A DNA stretch of 64,000 nt from Litsea cubeba (GCA_012931725.1 CM022951.1:25578752-25642751), one strand, 5' to 3'. Counted from the first letter of the stretch, positions 1-11,883 are shown. The notes: generated by a model from the letters alone, not told the origin. Numbers and translations: made by a program.

Positions 1-802
1 GGTCCCCACGCTAGCCCAATTATTAGAAAGTATCTAATTCTAGTTGAACTCTAAAAGGAAAGTTACTATTTCTAGTAGAAGTGAGACTTCTAATGGTGGT
101 AATAGTAGACTTACTAATTTTAGTAGAAGTGAGACTTCTATTTTAATTAGAAAGGAATTAGAAAGATACTAATCATATTTGAAGTGAGACTTCTAATTAT
201 GATATGGTAAGTTACTAATTAATGGAAGTAAGACTTCTATTGTAATTAGTAAAGAAGAGACAACTTGCAAAAGTTATAAATAGAGGAGAGGAGGCCTTGG
301 ACGTCTAAGCACTGTTCTTGCATTGGGATTCACGCCCAAGGCCCCCTAGTGCAAGTGTTGCACAAGTTATTCCTCTCTTCCCTCTTCTAGTTCTCTTTCT
401 AGTTCCTCCCTAGGGTTCCTAGTAGTTTTCTCTTGGAGATCCCACCATCTTCTTGAGAAAAGGAGAATCTGATACGGGTCATAGCGTGGAAGATCAAGAG
501 GTCTTGGAGATCCCTATTTGATTAGTGAAAGCGTTTCATCATCAAAGAAAGACGCAACTCCTCCATTAGAGCACAACCGGGCTCCAAAGGTATAATCTAC
601 TTCCATGCATGTTGTAGATTTATTTGTTGCTTATATGTTGCTGTTTTTATCTTCTAGATAAATTGTTTTACTGATCATGATGACTGAGATTGAGGACATA
701 GATCTTGGATTGGGTTTTGTAGCCTTATGGATAGTTGATCCCTGCGTCAAGTGGGTCAAAAGTTTTTGAAACCTATCCTAGAGGCCCACCCTATTTCCAA
801 CA
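1..802 (+). mobile_element. copia-1 5' LTR, truncated by the window edge
   Basis: This is the left long terminal repeat of a Ty1/copia element. It matches 4379-5182 almost base for base, with only scattered substitutions, and ends in the canonical CA at 801-802. The U3 start lies outside the window. A TATA box (TATAAATA) sits at 275-282. Just upstream are four copies of an inverted-repeat motif, AGAAGTgagACTTCT and variants. The pyrimidine-rich stretch after the TATA box (about 370-440) resembles a plant LTR leader. No recognisable primer-binding site follows position 802. Confidence 0.88.
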
Positions 803-3413
803 GTAGTAACTTAGTTATTTTCAGATATTAAGTTGATTTTGTCAGATACATTACATGTACCGTTTTAAGACGGGATTTTAATTTCTAGTATGATGAATAA
901 GAGTTATTCAGTTACTTTTGGTAATTAAATCGTCTTAAAGAGGAGCGGTACTCTTATATATTCTGACAAGGTAATCAATGGCTTTTATTTGTTAACTCCC
1001 ACATTGTATGAGATACATGACGCTGATGCTAATAATAGACCATCATTAAAGAGGTAGTCACCTTCATCTAATCCAACAAACTTTGGCACCTAAGAGGCTA
1101 GGTCATATAAACCTAAACATGATTGACAGGCTAGTGAAAGATGGTATCTTGCCTTCATTGGTGGTAGAATCAATGCCTGTCTGCAAATCCTGTCTGGAAG
1201 GCAAAATGACCAATAAACCCTTAATCAACTAAGGGCAGTAGGGCCAAAGATTTATTGGAGTTAGTGCTTACTGATGTGTATGGACCCATAATAATAGAGC
1301 GAGAGATTGATACGAGTATTTCATCACTTTCACCGATGATTACTCGAGATATAAATACATATACCTTATGCACCGCAAGTTCGAGATTTTTTGAATAGTT
1401 CAAAGAGTTTTCAAGCGGAAGCGGAAAAGCAATTAGGTAAAAGTATAAATACTTTTCGATAAGATCGATAAGGCGAATATCTGTCCACTAATTTTATGGG
1501 ATACTTATCAGATTTTGAGATTTGATCCCAGTAGTCTGCTCCTGGTTTGCCTCAACAAAACGGAGTAGCAGAAAGAAGGAACAAGACTCTTTTAGCTATG
1601 ATCAAGTCTATGATTGAATTTCTATGGATTACCTATATTTTGGGATATGGAAACTGAAATATATATACTAAACCTCATTCCATCTAAGTCTATACTTGAG
1701 ACTCCCAGGGAGTTATGGACAAGGCGAAAGCCTAGTCTACGATTTTTTCAGGGTTGTCCAGCACACGTGCTGAAGAATAAAGACGGATTAGTTGGAATCG
1801 AAGTCGGAAGTATATATGTTTATATTCTATCCCAAAAGGAACTAAAGGTTGGTTGCTCTATAATCCCAGAGAGCAAAAAGTGCTTCGCAGCACCAATGCG
1901 GTTTTCTGGAGGGAGATTATAAGATTAACTGGAAATCTTTAGAAATGGTTATCTTGGAAGAAATTCAAGAAAGAACAATTCCAAATCCAAGAATAACCAA
2001 ACTTTAAGAAAATCCGCCCATACTTGACCCAGTAGTTACACCAGTGCCTTGTCGTAGTGGGAGTATTGTCAGGACTATTGACAAGTTCTCGGTCTAGGGA
2101 AAGTCTTAAAAGACAATCCCGGTGTAACCGGAACAAGATCCCTGTAACTATGATAAAGCAGTTAATGACATAGTTTTGGGACGTTGGTTAGATGCTATGA
2201 AAGCTGAGGTGGAGTCTTTGTACTCTAATCAGGTCTGGATACTTGTGGGCTTGCCTGCCAATAGCAAACCTATTGGGTGCAAGTGAGTCTACAAAAGAAA
2301 ATGAGAGCGAGATGGAAGAGTTCCATCCGGATACTCTTATCTATTGCGGTTCATCTCGGTAACGAGATTTGGCAAATGGATATCAAGACAGCGTCTCACG
2401 ACGGCAATCTTGAGGAAGACATCTATATGATGCAACCAGATGGTTTTATAGCTAATAACCAAGTGCAAAGAGTTTTGCAGGCTGCATAAGTTCATTTATG
2501 GATTAAAGCAGGTATCCCGAAACATGAACATCCATTTTGACAAGGAAATCAAGTCACTTGATTTTTGTCAGAATCCGGATAAGTCATGTGTAAATGAAAA
2601 GTCAAGAACGCAGGGTAGTTTTTCTGGTATTATATGTCGACGATATCCTTCTCCCATGGAGTGACATAGGGATATCGTCAACAGTAAAAGTTTTGGTTGG
2701 CTAAGACTTTTGATAATAAAGGACTTTGGAAAAGCCAGGTACATCCTAGGAATCAATTTCCATTGAGACTGGAAAAATAGGATGATAGGCTTATCCCAAT
2801 AATGTGTACATAGATAAGGTTCTGATACGGTAAGCTATGCTTTGTACTAGACCGGATATCTATCACGTAATAGGCCTAGTCAGCTAATACCAGTCTAGCA
2901 CAGGTCTTTATCATTGACTGTTGTAAGATGTGTTCTCGAATACTTTAGAAGAACTAGAGATCACATGTTGAGTTACAGCAGTGATGAGTTAATTCCAGTC
3001 GGTTACATAGATACTGACTTCTAGTCAGATCAGGATTCCAGGAAATCAACTTCTGGGTATGTGCTTATGTTGTAGCAGCTTGAGAAGTAGCTAAGGTAGC
3101 ATATTGACTCAAAAGATTCCTTATGGAACTTGGAGTGGTATTTTTGGCAGGACAGCCAATCACAGTTTACTGTGATGACAGCAGGGCAGTCATTAAGTCC
3201 AAATAACCCAAGAGCCAAAAAGTATGTACAGAGGAAGTTATACATGGTCAGATAGATTGTGCAGAGAGGTGATGTACGATCACCTAGATAGCCTCTGTAG
3301 ACAATCTAGTAGATCCCTTTACTAAGCCTTTGACTACCAAAGTCTTTGAGCAAGATGTAAAGAGGATGTGCTTGAGATGCAACTCTAACTGGCATTGAGC
3401 CCAAGTGGGAGAT
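803..3413 (+). pseudogene. copia-1 internal region: decayed pol, gag and protease missing
   Basis: This is the remnant of a Ty1/copia polyprotein, read in several frames with many stops. Domain order is that of copia. A GAG-pre-integrase motif (RLGHINLN, then CKSC) lies at about 1090-1215. Integrase core traces follow at 1255-1600. Reverse transcriptase is recognisable at 2160-2500 (QMDIKTA and MMQPDGF). RNase H traces run from 3000 (KSTSGY) to DPFTKPL near 3315. The internal part is only 2.6 kb. There is no methionine-tRNA primer site, no gag and no protease active site, so the 5' half of the internal region was deleted. A polypurine tract (about 3401-3413) precedes the 3' LTR. It is certainly inactive. 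Confidence 0.85.
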
Positions 3414-5182
3414 TGTTAGTTTTATGGACTCAATCCAGTAGATGATATAATAAATTGATTAATTTCTTTATTTATCAGTATATTCATGTTTTCCTTTCAT
3501 GAGATGAATGGTGATTTATTATATATATGCACATAACCAATACGAATGACATGATGGTTCATGAGATGAACCGGGGTCCACAAGTATATTAGATGTAATA
3601 CATGTGTATGGATGAGATCCACATACGGGAGACATGTATGACAAATCTTATACTTAAAATATATTCACAACCAGTGATGAGACTGGACATCTCATACTGA
3701 CAAGGTTGCAGCACTTTGATCACTATGAGATAGTGTGATTTGTCTCGATCATCAGAATGGAAGATTCTGGATCATAGTGTTGGTACATTGGATGTATTGA
3801 AGGACCATGAGAAGCACCTTATAAACACTGTCTTTATTTTAAGGTCTGCTCTCATAATTTCCTAGCAATAGGCTCTCAATCCTGAGACATTAATGAACTC
3901 AAGTTTCTATCTATTCATTTGCTTTGAGTCACCAATGAGTGAGGCCAACTGTAGGTCAACACCTCGGTGATTTGGGTACGTGGTTGTAGAGCTGTGGGAA
4001 CATTCAATGGTCAAGATGGAATCTATCTCTAATATCCCCTTGTGCCAATTAATGGATTTATCATTGGTAAGTGCGCACCCATTCCGATTAAGAGTTAATT
4101 GGAAAGGTACCTATGATCATTATAATTAATTGGGGCTCAAGGATAATAAGATATGGATCAAGTTTGGAAGACAGGTCCAATTGATCCATGGATATTGATA
4201 GAGGGGTCTACTTGTGGTAATGTGGAAGTTTAGGGTCTTCTATGTAATATTCCTAAGACTGGAGTTCAATTGCAATTATATAGTGGAGTTATTTGCAATT
4301 AACTGTGGGCCCGAATTACACATGAGATGTGGGGTCGCAAGTCCCAGTTGGAGCCAGCTTTCTAAGGAATCCCTAGTGGTCCCCACGCTAGCCCAATTAT
4401 TAGAAAGTATCTAATTCTAGTTGAACTCTAAAAGGAAAGTTACTATTTCTATTTGAAGTGAGACTTCTAATAGTGGTAATAGTAGACTTACTAATTTTAG
4501 TAGAAGTGAGACTTCTATTTTAATTAGAAAGGAATTGGAAAGTTACTAATCATATTTGAAGTGAGACTTCTAAATGTGATATGGTAAGCTACTAATTAAT
4601 GGAAGTGAGACTTCTATTGTAATTAGTAAAGAAGAGATAACTTGCAAAAGCTATAAATAAGAGGAGAAGAGGCCTTGGACGCCCCATGCATAAATCCACC
4701 TAGGGATTCACGCCCAAGCCCCCTTTAGTGCAAGTGTTGCACGAGCTCTTCTCCTCTTCCCTCTTCTAGTTCTCTTTCTAGTTCCTCCCTAGAGTTCCTA
4801 GTAGTTTTCTCTTGGAGATCCCACCATCTTCTTGAGAAAAGGAGAATCTGATACGGGTCATAGCGTGGAAGATCAAGAGGTCTTGGAGATCCCTATTTGA
4901 TTAGTGAAAGCGTTTCATCATCAAAGAAAGACGCAACTTCTCCATTAGAGCACAACCAAGCTCCAAAGGTATAATCCACTTTCTTGCATGTTGTAGATTA
5001 TTATGGATGCTTGTTAGTTGCTGTTTTTATCTTCTAGATAAATTGTTTTACTGATCATGATGACTGAGATTGAGGACATAGATCTTGGATTGGGTTTTAT
5101 AGCCTTCTGGATAGTTGATCCCTGCGTCAAGTGGGTCAAAAGTTTTTGAAACCTATCCTAGAGGCCTACCCTATTTCCAACA
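3414..5182 (+). mobile_element. copia-1 3' LTR (1769 bp)
   Basis: This is the full-length right LTR. It starts TGTTAG just after a purine-rich tract and ends CCAACA at 5182. Its last 800 bp are repeated at 1-802. The TATA box is TATAAATA at 4652-4659. Upstream, at about 4455-4615, are four copies of the AGAAGT/ACTTCT inverted-repeat motif. A target-site duplication cannot be checked because the left end of the element lies outside the window. Confidence 0.88.
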
Positions 5183-5825
5183 GGTACGTGGGTGAATCAC
5201 AGCTATCACTGTATTCCTTCCGTTTCCTTGTTGCTTTGCATGCTTATAAGTTTTCATATGTCAACTGGAATATGCATTGGTTATGCCATTTCTCTAGATT
5301 TGTTGCTTGTAGAAGCTTGTTCCAATGAGAGTGTGTGAGTGAGAGTGCGTCAGTTATGAGTCCCCAGTGAAGCAAGACCAAAAACAAAAAAAAAGGAGTG
5401 TTATCTATTGGATTTTCCATTATGTTGTCTATCCTTATGTTAATAAGAATATTTAATTCAAGGATGGTAAGTAATCTTTTGATTTGTTGCTTATAGAAAC
5501 ACATCCTGCACACCGCACACCCCTTTGCATCTCTTTCCCTCTTCTCGAATAGGTAATGATGATTTTTTTTTAAAGATGGAGAAAACACAACACAACACGG
5601 CCAGGCCCTGCCTGAGATGAGCAACAGAGGCCAGGAAAAATTTATGCTGACAAGCAGCTATAGACCAGTGACAGATGAATAAACCACATTATGTATCTAT
5701 GAGGTAGGTCGTGAGACACCACCTTTCATGAGAAAATAGCACCCTATGGTTAGTGAGAATTGAGAAAAAACTTTCATCTCATCTATCTATGACTTGATTC
5801 TCCAAGGGGGAAATGCACTCCCTTT
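5183..5825. other. Unassigned DNA
   Basis: No gene is supported here. Short open frames show no recognisable family. A T-run lies at about 5563-5572. This could include the 3' end of the neighbouring LINE remnant, but I cannot show it. Confidence 0.5.
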
Positions 5826-6031
5826 AGGGCATGTTTGTGCGGTGTTGCGGAAAACTGGCTCTGCGGACAACCTTTACGGCGTTCCACAGAAACACTTTTC
5901 CGTGTAATCATGGAAAATTTAGCTCATCTTTCCACTTTTCCATTTCACCAAACATCAAACTTTTTTTGTTGCTGAAAATCATGTCCACTTTCCACACTTT
6001 TTTAGTGGAATAGCAGCTGCACTAATGTGCC
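5826..6031. mobile_element. Possible hAT-like MITE (about 205 bp)
   Basis: The left end reads AGGGCATGTTTGTGCGGTG. The reverse complement of the right end reads AGGGCACATTAGTGCAGCTG, giving imperfect terminal inverted repeats about 20 bp long. AGGGC-type ends are common in plant hAT MITEs. No clean 8 bp target duplication is visible, so this is a weak call. Confidence 0.3.
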
Positions 6032-6149
6032 CTTGGCCTCACTAATGGCACATGTTGACTTGCCTTCAATAATCAAAGGAAAGAGACCAATGTATGCCTC
6101 TCGCTCCCCATTGTGCAAAGTGAGGAATCTTGTCTCATTAGTGCTCCTT

Positions 6150-7248
6150 ATAATTAAACTCTGATGATCCTATTTCCCTGGGTTATTAGCATCAAAGTTA
6201 AACTTCCAGCTTTTAACCTGATGTCATCTATCACCTCTCTCCAACATTTGTCCAATATCTCAGCAGATCCTCCTGCAAATTGATCTATGGCCATTGTGTA
6301 GGGAATGACCTGCCTCCTGACTAAATTGATAAGAGCAGAAATGTCATCGAACCATCCCCCCCCCTCACACTCTCTCCACCCAATTTCATAGTTGCCCTAA
6401 AAGATAGCATTTGAGATTTTTGCTTTGGTGGAAACGAAAGCCAAATTGCCACGACAAGAAATGAGACAATATGTTGCATTGCATCCGTGAGACCCTAAAC
6501 CAAGATATGCTGCTACCAGTTTGTCTTGTGTAGATGCTATTGAGAATCTAATGATTTATGATCTCCCCATTTCATAGAGGCATCTCCCAAAATGAACTTC
6601 TATCTTCTGTGCAAGTGATCCATGGTTAAAATGTTGTCCTGAATTGCTGCTGTCCGGGGTTACTAACCAGCTGAAAGCAATAACTTCTGGAGGAGCACAT
6701 CTGGACCAGACTTTTCACCAAACATTCACCTGAGTTCCTCCATCATGGACATAGGAACAAAACTACTTGTCGATCATCTGCCAGATATAGATCTAGTGCA
6801 CATTTTCAATTCTTGCCCGCCTGAGGAACATAAAACCCTGTGCTGTAACTATAGAAGTTGAATCACAAATCCTCCTCTTCTTCTGTAAGGTTACGACAAA
6901 AATTGGCAGCCAAACTTGGGTGAAAACCAATCCCCCTCCATGTAAACTACAATTTCTGCCTCTGAGTTTAGAGGCTAATCTGAAAAGGTTTGAAAATCTA
7001 GTTGCTAGGCTTTCCTGGCCCAACCATTTATCCATCCAAAACCGAACCAAATTCCCTTGACCTAGCTTGAACCAGATGTTTTGATCAAAAGCTCCTCAAC
7101 TTTCTAAATTCCCCCACCAAATGGCTGAGTCAGACCTTGTTCTTGGACTGATTTTCCATCTATTCTCTGATTATATAGATAAAAGACTCTTTCTGTAAAA
7201 TATCTGAATCGTCCCCCAGCTGCCACAACCACTTTCAATGGTAGCTTC
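6150..7248 (-). pseudogene. LINE (non-LTR retrotransposon) remnant, C-terminal RT and zf-RVT region
   Basis: On the minus strand, broken frames carry features typical of the 3' half of plant L1-like ORF2. GQGNLVRFWMDKWLGQ near 7055-7015 is the 'G..vrFW.DkWlG' motif seen after the reverse transcriptase. It is followed by FSNLFRLAS, and then near 6625 by ILTMDHLHRR, which resembles the zf-RVT start. The reading continues on the far side of Tat element A (18420-18480: GGLGIKSIMHMNEA, the 'GGLGIR..' motif). The LINE was therefore in place before A inserted. Stops and frameshifts show it is dead. The left limit is approximate. Confidence 0.72.
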
Positions 7249-7978
7249 TGTAAGTGCCTAAAAATTAAGGACTTTAAAGCAGGGATTAGGATCCTTGATT
7301 CGGGTGATTTGGATGAAGACTGCTGTGGCTCCGACTGGACCTGAGGAGGAAGAGAGGAAAACACGTCAGAGGACCCTGGCTGCAGGCAGCGCAAGGCTCT
7401 CCGATGCTTAAGTTAGTTCAGTGAACGAACAAGGGAGATGGAGAGGAAATCGCAGAGTGATAGTGTGTATTATGGGTTGCGTACCTTTAGGATGGAGATG
7501 GATGCGCTATTTATAGGCAATGGAGTTGACTATCGTGGGTGAGTTCCAAGACTGGGCCGGCCACTCGAGTGGCTGCGTCCACTCAGCCCATAATGCATTA
7601 AATGCCGACCCATGCTTCATTAAATGCTAGGCTTGCTGGGTCAGGCGGCGGCTCTGACTTTTGGGCCAGGTCCCATCAGGCCTGGCCCGGAGCCATGCCC
7701 TGGGGGCGCACGTGTCCTGTACGCGCCGTTTTGTCAGTAATGATAATCTGCAGGGCATGCCTTAGCATGCGCCGTTGTTCTGTCGCTGGTCCCATCAATC
7801 TCTGTCAAATCCGCGCTGCCGGGGTCGATGCCGAGGTCGGATAGGTCCGACTTCGGGAGCTTCCACCTCGGCGAATGCCGTGGTCCTTCAGCCACCCTTG
7901 GCTTAGGGGAGGCATAACCATTCTGTCTGGAGGCCTGGGCTAGTGATAATCTCGGCTTAGTGAAAATATCCCCACACA
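7249..7978 (-). mobile_element. Tat A 3' LTR (730 bp)
   Basis: Terminal TG...CA (TGTAAGTG...CCCCACACA on the plus strand). It is oriented minus, so U3 begins at 7978. The TATA box on the minus strand is TATAAATAG, plus coordinates 7507-7515. Upstream of it (about 7583-7625) are repeated GCATTAAATGC-like and TGGGCTGA motifs, also found in the LTRs of elements B and C. Open frames inside this LTR have no support as genes. Confidence 0.92.
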
Positions 7979-7993
7979 ATTGCCCCCCAGTCT
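7979..7993 (-). other. Tat A polypurine tract
   Basis: On the minus strand this reads AGACTGGGGGGCAAT, directly 5' of the 3' LTR. That is where plus-strand DNA synthesis is primed in LTR retrotransposons. Confidence 0.8.
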
Positions 7994-8331
7994 TCCGAGC
8001 TCTTAAGGGTGCCAACTCTTTGAGGTCGGAAGCTGAATAGGTCTCGCCGAAATGCCGCGGTGCTCAGATAGCTTCCTGCCCGGGCCTGGGGGAGCTCAAA
8101 CGTCTCCTGGTTTTCGGAATACCACCGTCGTTTTGGTAGCTGGCGTCTTTACCCCTATCTGCTGTCGCTTCCGTACCCGAGGCATTAAATGGCGCACGAG
8201 AATCAAGCTGACGCTTCCACGCGTCTCTCTTTATTTGGTTGGCCCGTCATTTCGCGACGGCGCATGCAGTGAAAAGACGCGCCCTCTTCGAATTTCGAAC
8301 AGGCGCCATGATTAACCGCCCAATTTTTGGC

Positions 8332-8338
8332 TATAAAT
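8332..8338 (+). promoter_or_regulatory. TATA box of the antisense gene of Tat A
   Basis: A CTATAAATGG box lies about 360 bp upstream of the plus-strand start codon. A pyrimidine-rich 5' leader follows (8350-8430). A 5'-UTR intron is likely: GTAAGT donor at 8520, TTTCATTTCAG acceptor ending at 8683. The promoter lies inside the retroelement and points away from the 3' LTR, opposite to gag-pol. Confidence 0.65.
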
Positions 8339-8699
8339 GGGGGTTCGCCCCTTCTTCTTCTTTTTTTACTCGCATTCTATCTTTCTTCTTGCTTGCTTCT
8401 TCCTTTCTTTCTTTTCGCTCTCTTCTTCCTTTGTCTCTGTCGAACGAAAGGGGTCGTCGCAGGGATTCTCCGGGCCTTTCTCCGGAAGAGGCGCTGTCAA
8501 GGCTCGTCCTAAGCTTTCCGTAAGTCTACTTCTTCTTCCTGTTTCATTCTGTTCCGTTCTATTGCATTCTGTTTTTTAGGATCCAGCTCTGTCTAGGGAT
8601 CCCTCCGTCTAGGGTTTCCCCTGTTTTAGCCTCTTTCTAGGGTTTCTTTTTGTCTCTTAGCAAATTTTCCCCTTTCATTTCAGCGGTCTCCCCTGTGAG

Positions 8700-10839
8700 A
8701 TGGGTATCTTTAGCCATTGGGTAGAGTCTGAGAGGGGATTAGCTGATCTCAGGGCCAAATACAATATTCCCGAGGGCGTTCAGGTTATGGCGGCCCCACT
8801 GGTCGCCGATATCCTAGGAGATTTCTACAACGGCTGGATGCCGTTTCCTTTAGTAGCCATAATCGAGGGCGGGGTTAGGTTTCCCCTCCGCCCTCTGTTC
8901 AGGGAGTGCCTCAGGGCATGGAACCTCTGTCCCTGCCAGTTGATGCCCAATAGCTTTAAGATCATAATGGGCACGGATGCCCTCAATGCAATCTTGGGCA
9001 TCGGTCTCGGCGTTCACGATATCGAGGACGCCTACGATATCTGTAAGTCCGGGAAGGACATGTACTATCTCCGTATCAAGCCGAGTAGGAGGCCGTTTGT
9101 GCAAGCCCTGGAGGACTCCAATAAATATGCTGGAGACGACCGCCTGATGGTCACGGGTGGCTGGGAGTTCAGCGATGATGAGGCCATCGCGGAAAGAAAC
9201 TTCAGGGTTCCTCGCCACTACGGCACCCCCCCAAGTAATTACAGCCCCAGCATACTTTTTTACTTCTTTCGCTTCTCCGTGCTTCTGGACTAATGTCTTT
9301 CGTTTGCCCCCGCAGGTGTTCGCCAAAGGAAAGCGGCCGCTTCCCGGGACGGCTGGAGGTTGAACAAGGCTTGGATCCGCGCCTTGGAGAATTACCACGG
9401 CCACGGGGACAGATCGGCGTGGAGATTACTTGGGTACGAACCCAGATACCGAGGTTATCGGAGCAAGAAGCACACTGCCCACCGCTCCCAGGCCGCGGCG
9501 GAAGTAGACGAAGAAGGGAGCGCGGCTCACTTCAGGGATCATACCGCGTCAAACTCCGAGGCATCGACTTCGGGGTCCGAAGAGGACGACGCCGAGACGA
9601 TCGGAAGGATCGTCTTATCTTCAGAGAGCGACCAGGAAGGTGAGATGGACGGGACCCACCCGAAGCCGGTCTTCAAGAATCTCAAGGCCTAGCCCGTTGG
9701 TGGGCGAGGCCGCGGCGCGGCTTCCTCTTCTCGCGCGCCTTCTTCCTCGAGCGCGCCTTCATCGTCTTCGGCACCTCCTCCCCTGCGGACACTGCCGCCG
9801 CACTCCGCGGCCGGGCCTAGCACATCCGCGGTTTCCCCTCCCCCGGCGTCGCGGGTTGAGGATTTGGCCAGGAAGAGGGCCAGAGTCGAGGGCACCGCTG
9901 GGGAGTCTTCGGGTGGCGGCATGTCAACGCGGGCTACCCCCGCCCTCTGGAGGCCGAGCTTCATGCTGCAGCCGGGGAGGCCGATGACGGTCGAGGACCG
10001 TCTCTCTGGGGGGCCTCTGGTGGTCGCCAGTCTCAGCAGCGCTTGTGCCCTGCCCCGGGACATGGAAAAGCATGATGAGCTGGACGACATCTCTCTCCTG
10101 GCGTCGCAGATGAGGGCGAGCCTGAGCGTAAGTTTCTGAACTTTTCTTGGTCTTTTTCCTTTCATCTGTCAGTCATAGCTTTCCCTGACTTGGTTGCTTT
10201 TTGCAGATCGTGCAGATGGCCCAGATCTCGGTGACCCGGGTCCAAAAATGCCACGACGAGCTCAAGAGGGTCCAGGCCAACTGTGATCAGCACAGGAAGG
10301 CCTTGGAGGAGAGCAAGGTGAGGGAGAAGGAGTACGAAGAGACTCACCAGGCCCTCTTCTCCGAGCTCGACAAGGCGAAGTCAGCCTTTGAGCTGGTGAA
10401 GAGGAGGGAGGCTGAACTGGAGCGGAGGATCGCGGGCTTGGAGACGCAGAAAGCCGAGCTCGAGCACCGGGTTCAGACCGAGGTTGCTGCGGCTTTCCAG
10501 GATGGCGTTGATGTAGCAGGCGAGGAGTACTCGGCGCAGGTCGATGACATAAGGGCCTCGTCCTGGGAGATGGGCTGGAGAGCGGGTCTCGCGAAGGCGG
10601 GGATCCCCAGGGATCATCCTGCATATGTGAGCCCGGACGAGTTCCCACGCTCCGAGGCCGACCCGACTCCCGCGGCGGATCCTGAGGGGGATCTTGCAGC
10701 CGCGCCGGGACCGGAGACCGCCCTGTCGACTGGGGCTCCTGCCGCTGCTACGACTCCAGCCGTCGCCTCCTCCTCCGAAGTTCCTCCCGTTGCTGCGACT
10801 CCTCCTGCGGATCCCGCCGCCCTGGCGCCTGCCGCATGA
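8700..10839 (+). CDS. Antisense spliced gene of Tat A: Transposase_28-type N-terminus with coiled-coil C-terminus, one in-frame stop
   Basis: Inferred exons are 8700-9234, 9316-10127 and 10207-10839, with GT..AG introns of 81 and 79 nt. The joined frame has about 659 codons. The N-terminus (GWMPFPLVAIIEGGVRFPL, residues about 45-65, then CQLMPNSFKIIMG) matches the Transposase_28 'putative gypsy type transposon' family. The middle is acidic, then Ser/Pro/Ala rich. The third exon begins with about 100 residues of heptad-like coiled coil (KALEESKVREKEYEETH...). The C-terminus is Pro/Ala rich. A TAG at 9690-9692 interrupts an otherwise continuous second exon. ATG 8700 was chosen because it follows the 5'-UTR intron and the same layout occurs in element C. 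The function is unknown. Family knowledge only says such ORFs recur in Tat elements. It may be a structural or accessory protein. Confidence 0.72.
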
Positions 10840-11189
10840 GGCTCCCTATCTGTTTTTATTTTTTCGGATGTAATTTTTTCTTTGCTGTTTATGTATGAAA
10901 CCCCTGAAGTTTAATGAAAAATCCTTTTTGGCTTCTCTTCCATGCTCCCCTTTGTTTGGAATGTGTCCAAGTGTTTCACTTTGGCTGTGTGTTTTGAATT
11001 TTCATGCCTTAGAGACCCGCGATCGGTTAACCGTGCTTAGAAGACGTGGCCTTCTATAGGACGTGATGTAGGCTTGATCCGAGCGTTTTTCGCAATCGTG
11101 ACGGCGAGCGAGTGATGCTATTTTCTGTCAAGTATATGAGCTCGGCGAGTGCCAGGGATCATTTAGTGCGGCGATTTTAGTGTGTAGGG
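10840..11189 (+). other. 3' region of the Tat A antisense gene
   Basis: An AT-rich stretch follows the stop at 10839. It includes 'taatgaaaaat' near 10911, a plausible polyadenylation region. No other coding sequence is seen before the tandem array. Confidence 0.4.
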
Positions 11190-11775
11190 TGATTCCCTTG
11201 GCTCGTGGCCGGCGGCCGAGCCGAGATGAGCTTTGTCGCCCGAGTGGAGATTTCCCTCTGGCTCGTTACCAGGGACGGTGCTGGCTATCCGGCACGTAGC
11301 CGAGATGCGCAAAAATGGAGAAGTCCCCCTGGCTCGTCACCAGGGGCCGTGCTGGCTATCTGGCGCGTAGCCGAGATGCGCACGAAATGGAGAAGTCCCC
11401 CTGGCTCGTCACCAGGGGCCGTGCTGGCTATCTGGCCCGTAGCCGAGATGCGCACGAAATGGAGAAGTCCTCCTGGCTCGTCACCAGGGGCCGTGCTGGC
11501 TATCTGGCCCGTAGCCGAGATGCGCACGAAATGGAGAAGTCCTCCTGGCTCGTCACCAGGGGCCGTGCTGGCTATCTGGCGCGTAGCCGAGATGCGCACG
11601 AAATGGAGAAGTCCTCCTGGCTCGTCACCAGGGGCCGTGCTGGCTATCTGGCCCGTAGCCGAGATGCGCACGAAATGGAGAAGTCCTCCTGGCTCATCAC
11701 CAGGGGCCGTGCTGGCTATCTGGCCCGTAGCCGAGATGCGCACGAAATGGAGAAGCTCCCCTGCCGGACTGGGGA
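11190..11775. repeat. 72 bp tandem repeat array between the two converging genes of Tat A
   Basis: There are six near-identical 72 bp units (about 11315-11746), plus a partial one at the right and one or two degenerate units at the left. Because 72 is divisible by three, open frames run through on both strands. These are artefacts of the repeat. Each unit contains an inverted repeat: CCCCTGG, a 7-nt loop, then CCAGGGG, with a shorter stem in units carrying substitutions. The array lies exactly between the 3' end of the antisense gene and the 3' end of gag-pol. Tandem arrays at this position are known in some Tat elements. Confidence 0.9.
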
Positions 11776-11883
11776 GTCGTGTTGTTGCCGCGGTCCTTTC
11801 CTTGGAGTAATTTTGATTTAGAACACAAAGAAGCTTTCTTGAGAGGAAATGACCTTCATTGATTTTGCATAAACTGAATACAT

